Below, piece after piece: positions 1 through 11,419 of a DNA stretch of 64,000 bases (within the stretch, counting starts at the first letter, position 1; each line of letters opens with the position of its first letter). The stretch is from Piscicola geometra (lineage: Eukaryota > Annelida > Clitellata > Hirudinida > Piscicolidae), in contig OX030959.1 in NCBI GenBank assembly GCA_943735955.1, positions 6,814,241 through 6,878,240 of the forward strand, in the 5' to 3' direction. The position numbers and the translations under genes are program-made. The notes beneath the pieces were generated by a model that worked only from the letters and a program-made list of their open reading frames with translations, was not told the origin of the DNA and did no database searches.

Positions 1-1768
1 CGATTGTTGATCATTAGTTGTTCATGGAAAAGTTTTATTTTTCCATTTCTAATCCTTTCCCCACCGTTTTAAATTTTTAGTTATTGTGATTAATTGTAGT
101 TTCCTGAAATCAAAGAAATATTAGTCTTAAGGCTTCTTTCTTTCAAGAAATTTCATAAAAAAATAATTTTATTTGATGCGTTGCCATTAAGAGTAGAATT
201 ACCTAAAGTAGATTTAAAATTCATAGAAAATTTCCTTTTTTCTAATTAAACTTCAACGTAATAAAGTTTTTCCGACTGAAAGTTTAACCATCGGAAACAT
301 TCTTAGCTGGAAAATAAGAAGTGTATGATGAAAATGACAGCTTCGTGGTTTGCCAAGATCACCAGTGAGAAAGACTGTTAAATTGTTTCAAAACTTTTTT
401 CAAATAAATCGTCAAAGCTCGCCATTATAAAACTAGCATGTCCGATCAAGGCATAACATTAGCAACGGCTTGACGCCACAAAAATCAAAATCAATCAAAA
501 AAACAAAACACTCAAAAACAACTTAAAGAACTTTACAAAAATGCATTACGGTTCATGAATATAAACACAACGCCCCGGAAGACATGAATGAATGCACACT
601 GATCATTGGCCAGTCGCAAACGAGGTTCAGGATTGTTGTGAGAGGTGGGATTCTATGCATTCAATGAGACATCTTTTCTCGGATTAATCAAAAAATAGAT
701 AAAATATGGAAAACCCGGTTGCACCAACTTCTCTTCAAATCGCTTCGAAAGCTGTTTCAATCATACGGTAGAGGCTTGTTTATCGTTTGTCGTTATTGCT
801 TTGTGAAAATTCCGTATAAATAAAAAATTAAAAGCTTACTTTTGATTTGAATATCCATTTATTAAAATTTTTCCCTTTCGAAAGAATTCCAAGGTTTTGT
901 TCCAACGTCAACAATCAACTTTGCACGTCATTTAATTGCTTAAATAACGTTTAACTAATAACTTAAACATTTATTTTTACTTTTTTCTATTGACACTTGA
1001 CATGCTGTTTTATTGGAGATACTTTGAAAGTTGGTTATGATGACGATATATTTTTAGGACAATTGTAGTTTTTGATTCAGTTAAGATTCTGAAAGTTTAC
1101 ATCTCTACATGAGAATCTAAGCCAGTATGAGGAATCTTCAATCGCAAGCGTTTTTTATGGCGCTGTAAATATTTTCACTGAACATATCACAAACAATATC
1201 TAAAAAGTTAACATGTTCAAGAAAATCCAGATAGGAAATAAATATAATCGGAAAAAATACTTTTAAAAATCAACTCGAAGATACTTATTAGATTCATAGA
1301 TTTATTTTCAGACTTAATCTTCTAAGTTAAGCTCTATAACAGTTGTTATTAACCGAATTAAAATCCCAAGTTCATTGAATATTTCATTGAATTTCTTGCG
1401 AAACGATTTTTATTCGCGTTATAAAAATATATGTTGATTAAATGTTCGAGTGAGGGGTTGATGCTCAAGTGTTCAATAGCACCATCGGTCCGTTGAAGCT
1501 GATCTTCTGGATTAGCGTTTCGAAGGCTTGATTATAGATAAATTAATGCGAGATTATATGAGAATCTACGGATGAATCTGGGAGAAAATAAGTTAATTGA
1601 TGAATGAAAAGATATATTGGTGATTAAAGAGAAAATGTGAATGAAAGAATGCACTTATAAATAAATAAAAGAATTGGTGAAAAGCTAATGAGCTGATTAA
1701 ATAGAACCAATAAGTTAATTACATTTATTTAGCTTAACAACCAAGAAACACTACGCTGAGATGTTCAT
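1..1768. other. No gene recognised
   Basis: AT-rich sequence with no long open frame, no conserved-looking exon and no obvious tandem repeat. The right end would hold the 3' flank of the minus-strand SCG5 gene. Nothing else is supported. Confidence 0.6.
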
Positions 1769-1879
1769 TCAGCCCTTCTTGGCCACGGTGTGCAAGTGCA
1801 GGCCTTCGAGGAAGGGGTTTGGCGCCTTTGACCTCTTCGCCTTGGCCAGCACCTCCTCCATCTTTGTGTACTCTGCCTC
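1769..1879 (-). CDS. Candidate second C-terminal exon of 7B2 (duplicated CT-peptide motif)
   Basis: Minus-strand reading from about 1879 down to a TGA at 1769-1771 gives a peptide beginning EAEYTKMEEVLAKAKR, then KAPNPFLEG, and ending HLHTVAKKG. This matches the layout of the 7B2 carboxy-terminal inhibitory peptide: a basic stretch, NP(Y/F)xxG, then V-A-K-K. It is a second copy of the motif carried by the SCG5 exon at 2077-2187. The G+C content and C/G-ending codons resemble the real exons nearby. It may be an alternative last exon, a terminal exon joined by a donor inside exon 5 (GTTCGT near 2116), or a decayed duplicate. The acceptor was not fixed; several AGs lie just upstream, so the start is approximate. 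Confidence 0.5.
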   Translation of the reverse strand, partial: EAEYTKMEEVLAKAKRSKAPNPFLEGLHLHTVAKKG

Positions 1880-2076
1880 CTTCATGGGAGGATGTAGAGA
1901 AATGGAATGGAGGGATGTTGACTGAGGATTGATGGCTGGGTATTGCATCGTGATTGAAGCTAAATGGATAAGGGATGTCTATCTCGTACGTCTTTTCAAT
2001 CACAATTATGCGAAAAAAATTACTATGCGACGGATACTCAAGGAAAGTAAAAGTATAATGATATGCATGAGAGTAT

Positions 2077-3876
2077 TTATGGTTGAGTAAAAGAGGAATC
2101 AGGTTCACGAACCCTTCTGAAACGGGGCAGTTTCTTCGGCACCAGAGACTGCCTCTTCTGACCACCCTTCATGTACGGGTTGTCACTCTGAAAAGTGCGT
2201 GTGAGGATTTCAAAGTTATACATCTGTTTTTTGTAAGTTATAGTGAGACGATTAAAAAATTTTCAGAATCTATTTCAATTGATCATAAAGACAAATCACC
2301 ATCAACTCAACTTTCACACCCACAATCGTCACCACTACCACCACTCATGCAGTTATCACTGAAACAACCATTACTAGTACAACACCTAATGAAACTAAAA
2401 GAGAAAAAACTTAAAACAAGTCGAGAAGCACAAACCATCACCAATAAATCCCTCACACTACGACCAACCCACCTTATTCTCTTTAGCCATCACCTCGAGC
2501 ACCTTTTCCAGCTCTGAAACTTCCATTGCACTTCCACCTTCTCCACCGAGACTTGCACCGATCGCCTCGATGGAGTCCTGACAACCAAACATGTGCTCTT
2601 CGTCGCAACGGCACAGACCCTTCTTTTGCGACTGAATCACCCACTCTTTCTGGTACTCCGCCGTGTTCTCCACAAACTCCAGACAACCGTCTTTTTCTGT
2701 GTTGTTTGATGATTTAGCGGGTCTTTTAGAATCATTTTATTTAAATTATTCATATTTCAATCATGATGCGTTCACCTTCGAATCGCTAAAAAGTACATTT
2801 ATTTATTTGAAAGTTCACTCAAGAAATTTTTTAAAAAAGCCTTCGTACCTGTCATGCCCTTGGGGCACGGGTTGGGAGGGTGGCAGTAGAATGGCAGACT
2901 CTTCTCCGTTGACTTTCCAATCCCTTTCTCTTTTCCGTTGGCTGAATTCGTTTCAAGAATGATTGAATCAAAATGCGAAATGTATTCAAAAGCATGGATA
3001 AAACAGAGGGATTAATAATAATAATAATGACGAGCATTATTATTTTGGCGTATAACCCGAACGGGCTTCCAGGCCACTTAGGCTGCTTATTTTCATTTGC
3101 GCCTTTGGGCTACTAGAGCATTGGTTGCACTTGAACATAAGACCTTTCATTATTGGTCAAGCCGAGAGTAGTTACCGACTCGGCTACCCGTTCACAGGAT
3201 TTAAAAGGAAAATATGCTATTTATATTTAGCTAAACATCAACTGAGTCAAGATTTTTAAAAATTAATCTTTAATATTAATTTCTTGGTACACCAAATTCG
3301 CAATCAAAGCTACCATGAATAACGCTTTCAGTGGAACGAGTGGATGTTTGTTGCTGTTTGCTGCTCTTGATCCTCCTCAACTCCTGGTCTTCCTCGATCG
3401 TCTTGGAGATTTCCGTTTTGTCAACCAGGCTTTCAGGACTGGTGATCACTGCGTCATTTGGTTCCGTGTCAGCCAATGCATCTTCCTTGATCGAACCAAT
3501 TCTTTCAAAGCCACCATACCATTCATTTTCCTGATAGATATATTTATAGTTTTTATTAATAGTAGAAATGGCAATGGGTTTCCGATTAACGGATCGTGTA
3601 CCCGAGAAATGTGTAAGACTTTAATTTAGAGTTTTAGATCGTTTTTAATTATTATTCATGTTTTCTTCCACGAGCACGTACTACTTTTTTCTAAAAACCA
3701 TGGCAATGCGATGTTACCTGACGATTTTTGTTTTCCAGGTTGCCATAGAGCCTGGAGAGAAGTTCAGCTTGAGCAAGTCCCCTCACATCATCCACTCCAT
3801 AGTCGTAAGAGAATCCCCTAGCGCAGTCAATGCTTGAAAATACGGAAATAACCAGCAACAGTGTTAACTTCGTCAT
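2077..3876 (-). CDS. SCG5: Neuroendocrine protein 7B2 (secretogranin V), prohormone convertase 2 chaperone
   Basis: Five exons on the minus strand: 3876-3718, 3530-3314, 2941-2849, 2696-2473 and 2187-2077; all phases agree and give 267 residues. Exon 1 has a signal peptide (MTKLTLLLVISVFSSIDC) and a helix like the 7B2 N-terminus (AELLSRLYGNL). Exons 3-4 carry the family hallmark PPNPCPKG (about 147-154) followed by DGCLE and NTAEYQKEW. Exon 5 carries NPYMKGG and SLVPKK, the counterpart of the C-terminal convertase-2-inhibiting peptide (human motif has NPYLQG and VVAKK). 7B2 acts in the secretory pathway, binding pro-PC2 in neuroendocrine cells. Oddities: the inhibitory core here reads LVPKK rather than VVAKK, the usual multibasic furin site before NPY is absent, and exon 2 encodes a long polar insert. 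A second CT-like motif lies downstream at 1769-1879. TMEM170 starts 641 bp away in the opposite direction. Confidence 0.82.
3011..3192 (-). mobile_element. tRNA-derived SINE-like element in SCG5 intron 2
   Basis: Read on the minus strand from about 3192, the sequence starts with a tRNA-like head: an A-box (TAGCCGAGTCGG) and, about 50 nt on, a B-box-like GTTCAAGTGC. A non-tRNA body of about 100 nt follows and the element ends in an (ATT)n tail at 3011-3029. A tRNA head, unrelated body and short simple-repeat tail is the standard SINE layout. Only one copy was noticed in this window, so family membership is inferred from architecture alone. Confidence 0.5.
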
Positions 3877-4517
3877 TGATATACTTTATTTGTCCTAATT
3901 TTTAAATTTATTACTTTTAATTTGAAATAGGTTTCAAATAATTTGTGCAGTTATAACACTGCAGTGAAAGTTTGAGAGTTTTCCTTTCTTTCCAACAACA
4001 TATGGTTCACTGCCGATCAATATAACGTCATTGCTGTACGCCCACATCTTTCCGCTCCTCCTGCTGTCCTGTTGAGTCAAGTACTTGTTTTTGCATTTTC
4101 ATTATTTAGCAAAAATAACTTATTTTTGAGTTTCAGATGAGTTGCAGATTAATTGAGATTAATTTTTTTTAAATTGAATTTACAAGAATTTCCCTGTGGT
4201 AAATTAGTCCAGCTCTGTTTTAATTTTAAAAGTTAATTGAAGTTTAGTCAGTACTTTTTCAAGTTCCTAAAACTAAATTTTTCAAGAAGTGACTTATTTT
4301 GTCACTTGCTTGTAAGTCAGAAGACTTATTTATTTACATATATAAGTGAACATTTCAATGATCTTCAATATTTTTTTGCTTTCACAAATACATAAATACT
4401 ATATTATTTTTACAAAACTATTAACTTTTCAGATAAAATCTCATTATTTTTATTGAATGGTCAATCAATGGTTTGGAGAAAGTTATTTTCAACATCGATT
4501 TTAAAAATACAAATCAT
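3877..4517. promoter_or_regulatory. Shared 5' region of divergent SCG5 and TMEM170
   Basis: The 641 bp separate the SCG5 start codon (minus) from the TMEM170 start codon (plus). The segment is AT-rich except for a GC-richer patch at about 3990-4080, which contains ACGTCA at 4025-4030, a half-site of the cAMP-response element. No TATA box can be assigned confidently. Neither transcription start is visible from sequence. Confidence 0.4.
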
Positions 4518-5252
4518 ATGGAAATACAATTTATGAATTCGACCACTTATGAGTCTACATCAAGCCCCACATCAGTAACTGATACTGGCCATATCATAGG
4601 CATTTCTTCTTTAGATCCATTAGATGGATTTTATGGTAACCCATTATTCTTTTTGAAAGTTTTTTGAAATAAATTTATATTCTTAGATTTAAAGATTAAT
4701 TTTTTAAACAAATAATTATAACGTTTTTTCAATCAACAGTTATATGGTACACAGTGTTTTTATGGGCAATTTTTTCCTCTTTCTTGGTTCATACAGTAGC
4801 TGCATTAATAGCTTTTGGGCATTTAAAAAAACACAAAATAGGAAGATTTGTTCCAATTTTTATAATCATATTCGGCTTCTTTTCTTCACTTGTTACATTC
4901 CTCATATCAAGTTTGTTAATTTATTATGTTTTTTAAAAACTTTCAATTATTATAATGCATAATAAATTAAATATTTCAAATATATTATAGAAAATTTTAA
5001 ATTAAGGCAATGATTATAATACTAAAGTCCATATTTTATTTCACATTTAATAATAATTTAAATTATCAGCCTTATAGTTATATTCTTTTCAAACTTAGTT
5101 CTTCACTTATTCTACTAATAGGTGCTGCTATAGCTGGTGTTTACCGATCGTCAGGCAAAGAAATGGGAAAGTTATATGCAGTGGCCTATGGTGTGGGACA
5201 AACAATATTATTAATATTTGTTTCATTTACACGAATTTTGGCTACGCTTTAG
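4518..5252 (+). CDS. TMEM170A: TMEM170 family membrane protein
   Basis: Three exons: 4518-4635, 4740-4910 and 5122-5252, phase-consistent, 139 residues (the human protein has about 144). Exon 2 encodes WYTVFLWAIFSSFLVH and then KIGRFVPIFIIIFGF. Exon 3 encodes AAIAGVYRSSGKEM, VGQTILLIFVSF and the terminal RILATL; these are the most conserved parts of TMEM170A/B. Three to four hydrophobic helices are visible. TMEM170 proteins sit in the ER and nuclear envelope, where TMEM170A is reported to promote ER-sheet formation. The exon 2 donor (GTTTGT) is weak but gives the exact family junction. The start is the ATG beginning MEIQFMNST; the N-terminus is Ser/Thr-rich as in relatives. A or B subtype cannot be assigned; invertebrates usually have one gene. 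Confidence 0.85.
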
Positions 5253-5841
5253 TTTTTTAAATTCAATTTTTATTTAAATTAAAAAAATCAAATGATTTGA
5301 AACTAAAAACTCGAAAAATGTTTTTTTAATTGAGTGTCTGAATGTTGCGGGTGTCCGAACAGATTGGTATTTTAAGGTTTATGATGTTTAGACAGAGATT
5401 AAATTGTACAATTGAAGTGAATTTCAACACCACTTTAAAGCTTAAAAAAACATTTGAATTCACCTTAAAATTGGTCTTTATTTCTATTTTCTCTCAAAAC
5501 GCACTCTTAATAGACCAAAATAAGAACTGTGAGTAAGGTATAAATGGTTGAAAAATCAAATTTAAGATAAAAAACTAGTTCGAAATTGCAAAAAATTCTT
5601 GAAGTCTTTAAAATTAAACTTAATTTCTTTATATATTATCCACTAAAAGTAAGTTATTTATATTAACACGGATCCAAAGATTCAGAATACAGGCTTTTTC
5701 ATTTGCTGTCGGCCATTTTATTTAAAGAGAGAAACTATTTACTTGTGTTTTCCATTCAATCCTTGTAAATTTTATCTTTTAAAATAATAGGTTTGACATT
5801 TTTAATTTTTGTGTTTTCTGGTGCTGAAAACCTTTCGGAAA
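5253..5841. other. Spacer between TMEM170 and PP2A; PP2A promoter presumed
   Basis: AT-rich, no ORF of interest. The two genes are co-directional, so this holds the TMEM170 3' UTR and the PP2A 5' flank and leader. No clear core promoter element was recognised. Confidence 0.4.
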
Positions 5842-7837
<1,996 letters not shown>

Positions 7838-9628
7838 GAACCACTCCTACCTAGCTCCCTCTATCGTCGTCATCGTCATCATCTGCTTATTTACCTATGA
7901 TACAATCTTGTGTTGTATTGTAACCTATCATTATGAATATGATTATCTTTACGGCTTAGTTTAGTTTAGTTGACCTTGCATCGTTCGTCGCATGCATGTT
8001 CACCTCTTTCGGCTAGCACTCGTGATTTCATAAGGCACGCACAGACGAGGCGTCAGTTGCATGCATACCCAATTAAATAACACCACTCATCGTTGCTGCG
8101 TCATCTATTCTTTCCCAACCATAGGCACTTAAGCGTATAAGCCGTTACTGTTTCGATTCAACAACAGCAGCCACTGGCGAAGTCTTCTGCCGTGAAAGTA
8201 ACTTCAGGATGAGCTTGCTTCACGAGCGGGTCGTACCACGCCTGACGCTTTTAATTGTTGTGACGTCGGCATGGCGACGATGGCGTGCTCTTATCTAGCT
8301 GATGATGATGACGATGATGATGAAACCTTGGAGATGTGTAAGTAATTTCATAGTTAACTAATGACGATGGATCCTTGTGAAGCTCGCCACTGTTCGGCGA
8401 CATGCAGTAGTTTTATTGCATCTGTGCCCACTTGTAAGGTTGACGAGATATCTATATTGTGTAATGTAGAGTTATGACCCAGTATAATCTTGAAGTTGCA
8501 TCGGAGCTGCCTGCCTTGCGATTGCGTACGCAGTAATCTCGCATTTTAATTCGGTCGTCAGCTTATCATGGATGTTTTGAATTAGATTTATTGAGTACTT
8601 ACTTGCTAATGGTTTTAAATTGATAATAGACATGCATCATAAATGAGACGTTCCCTCGTGCGAGTAATGATTTTCACCTTTGATAAACCTTTGGAATCAC
8701 CTTTTGCTTTGTCAATAATTTTATACCTAATGAAACTTATGTACCTAAGAATAAAATGAATAATAACTTCATTTGTGGTAATATAATCGCTTGTAAAATG
8801 GAAAGGCTGGTGTTGTCTTCGAATGTAAATTGAAAGGTGGATGAGGTTAACAAGGGGAGAAGGCCCTGAGTGAATGGGAAGCTAAGGAATTAACGACTAA
8901 CGGCTATGTTCTTAATTCGTTTTCAATGCACCCTAATAACAAAATAATCTTGGAGAGAGAATGGCTCTATCAGAATTAAATTAAGCCCCGTAACAGAATA
9001 AAGCAAGAACCATAGTCTTCAAAAGTATGTTTAAAGACTACTCTTTCGGTTGTTAGAATCATGTCCAATATAATCTTATTTAATAATGGTTTTTTTAATG
9101 GAAAATTTGACACCAAAAAGTTTTGTTTTATGCAGTCAAATGCTACTACTTCTAGAGTCTAGAATCTACACTGCCACGCTTAAACTCATTTCTGTTATTT
9201 CCAAAGGGCCTAGTTTTTTAACACTCATAAAGTTGAACTTTTTCTGATTTAATGTTCATTTAAATTTTTTTGGGTAATGTTTCCATATTCCATCGGTACA
9301 AATTGCAATTGTGTACCATTTTATTTTAATTCTTTGTTATTAGTGAAAATGTAATTTTCGCCCACTATTTTTAAAACTTAAAACTTCCTAAGATTACATT
9401 GGTTTTTGTTGAGAAAGAAAGAGCCATTTTTAAATTTATAATTACATTTATCTTTTTGGTAAGAAAACTATTTTTAAATAATTCTTTTTAATACTGATAA
9501 ATAATTAATTATAATTGTTTCATACTATTATATTTTTTCTATTTTTAAATGTGTTTTTTATGAACATGTTCTCATGTGGGAACTTTTTTAGCATATATTA
9601 TAATGTTTCCCACTTAATTGCAGATTAA
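7838..9628. other. PP2A 3' UTR and left flank of the transposase ORF
   Basis: The first ~0.9 kb is probably PP2A 3' UTR, with AATAAA at 8750-8755. The rest is AT-rich. Just before the transposase ATG there is a good 3' splice site (TTAATTGCAG, ending about 9624). A short imperfect hairpin is formed by GTGGGAAC at about 9576 and GTTTCCCAC at about 9605. No piggyBac terminal inverted repeat was found. Confidence 0.4.
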
Positions 9629-11419
9629 ATGGATAGCCGGTCTTTTTGTAGACGTAATGTTAAAAAACTAGCTGCAAAAGTAACTACTTTGAGTGAAGCT
9701 GAAGATGAAATAAAAAGTAATGACAAAATATGCTCCTTGGTTATTCTTCCCCCTAAGGCTGGTGATCCGAATGAAGATAGCGATATTGAAGATGAGCCAG
9801 AAATAATAGACGAAAATGTTCCTTTAGAAACTGCAGGAGAATTAGAGCTGGAAGAATTGGTGACTGATGATGAAAGCTGTGATGACGTTTCTTTCGACTC
9901 AGAAAACAATACAAAAAGCGGTCAAAATAATAAAAAACCGAAAATAGAATACGAATGGAAAAAAGAATTTTCAATAAAAACAAAGTTCGAACGGGTTCAG
10001 ACAGAATCATTAATATCTAAATATCCTTTTCTTTGTGAATTAGATCCATTTGAACTCTGGAAATTATTTTTTGATGCATCAATGATTGAAGTTATTTTAA
10101 ATCAAACATTGTTGTATGCCTATCAGGACAAAAATGACCCAGAGTTTGATGTTTCACTTTGGGAAATAATGAGGTTCTTGGGAATACTTCTTATATCAGG
10201 CTACCACTCCGTCCCTGAAATTGAGGATTACTGGAGCAATCAATCAGATTTTAATGTTAAAGTTGTTTCAGAAGCTCTAAGCAAATATCAGTTTGAAAGA
10301 ATAAAAAAATATTTCCACTTAACAGATAATCAGCAATCGCCTTCAAACAACAAAGTCTCAGTAATTTATGAACACTTGAATAACAATTTGGTTCAGTTTG
10401 GTGTATGGCAGGAACATCTTAGCTTAGATGAGTTAATGGTTCCTAATTACGGAAAACAAAGTTGCCATACGTTTATAAAAGGGAGGCCAATCAGTTACGG
10501 TTACAAGATATGGTGCTTGTGTGGGAAAGATGGTTTCCCATTCCATCTGAAAGTTCATACTGGGAAAGAGGCAACAGAAACTATAGATCCATTAGGTACA
10601 ATGGTCGTCGAAGCCATGATGGATGTGTTAAAAAAGCATTCACATTTGTGTAACCATCAACTCTTTTTCGACAACTTTTTCACAAGTGTAAACTTGATTT
10701 TCGACTTGATAAATGAAGGGTTGAGAGCTACAGGAACCATAAGAGAAAACCGAATGTGTGGGGCAAATATGCATCTCAGTGATTCCGAAACTTTGAAAAA
10801 ATTAGGACGAGGTTCTTATGATTACACAACAAATGGAGAGGTTTTCATTGTGAAATGGAATGATAATTCTGTGGTAAATTTAGCAAGTAACCATTTAACA
10901 CATGAACCCATCCATGAGACAAAAAGAAAGATAAAAGGTCAAAAGAATGAAGTTCTGATTACGCAGCCTCACGCCATTAACTTATACGATGAATTTATTG
11001 GTGGCGTTGGTACATTGGACCGACTGTTAGCCTCTTATAGACCAATAATCCGAGAAAAAAAATGGTGGTGGCCATTGTTTATAAATTCGTTGAATGTCAG
11101 TGTTGTGGCAGCATGGAAAGTCCACTGTAATGTATCAAAAGATAAATTAGACCATTTGACTTTTAGAAGAGCCGTAACAATGTCATTATTAAAATACGGT
11201 GAAATAGAAAAAAACAGAAAGCAAGCTGATGGAAGAACAACGGCTGATCTACATCACTTGATCAGATTTGATGGCTTTGGTCATCTTAAATTCGCTTGTA
11301 GTCAAGGACGGTGTAAAGTATGTAAGAAAAATTGTAGGTATAAATGTTCTAAATGTAATATTAGACTCCATTGTGATAAAGGAAAACTATGTTTTGACAT
11401 CTATCATAAAACAATTTAG
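9629..11419 (+). mobile_element. piggyBac-type (PGBD) DDD transposase, intact 596-residue ORF
   Basis: A single uninterrupted ORF. Order of parts: acidic, disordered N-terminus (1-110); the dimerisation/transposition domain from about 120; RNase-H-like core with catalytic aspartates at D267 (SLDELMVPNYG), D348 (FFDNFFTS) and D454 (LYDEFIGGVGTLDRL); then the family-typical EKKWWWPLFINSLNVS. The C-terminus is a Cys/His-rich cross-brace domain (CKVCKKNCRYKCSKC, about 557-590) that reads terminal repeats in piggyBac enzymes. The triad spacing is that of active transposases (D268, D346, D447 in the moth enzyme). It cuts at TTAA and transposes without a footprint. Codon use is AT-rich, unlike the C-ending codons of neighbouring host genes, which fits a mobile origin. 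AATAAA lies at 11510-11515. I could not identify terminal repeats or paired TTAA sites, so the element ends are unknown and a domesticated gene is possible. Confidence 0.93.

Noticed and set aside
3110..3192. Functional tRNA gene on the minus strand
   Set aside because: A- and B-box-like motifs are present, but the cloverleaf and acceptor stem cannot be completed. A SINE head fits better.
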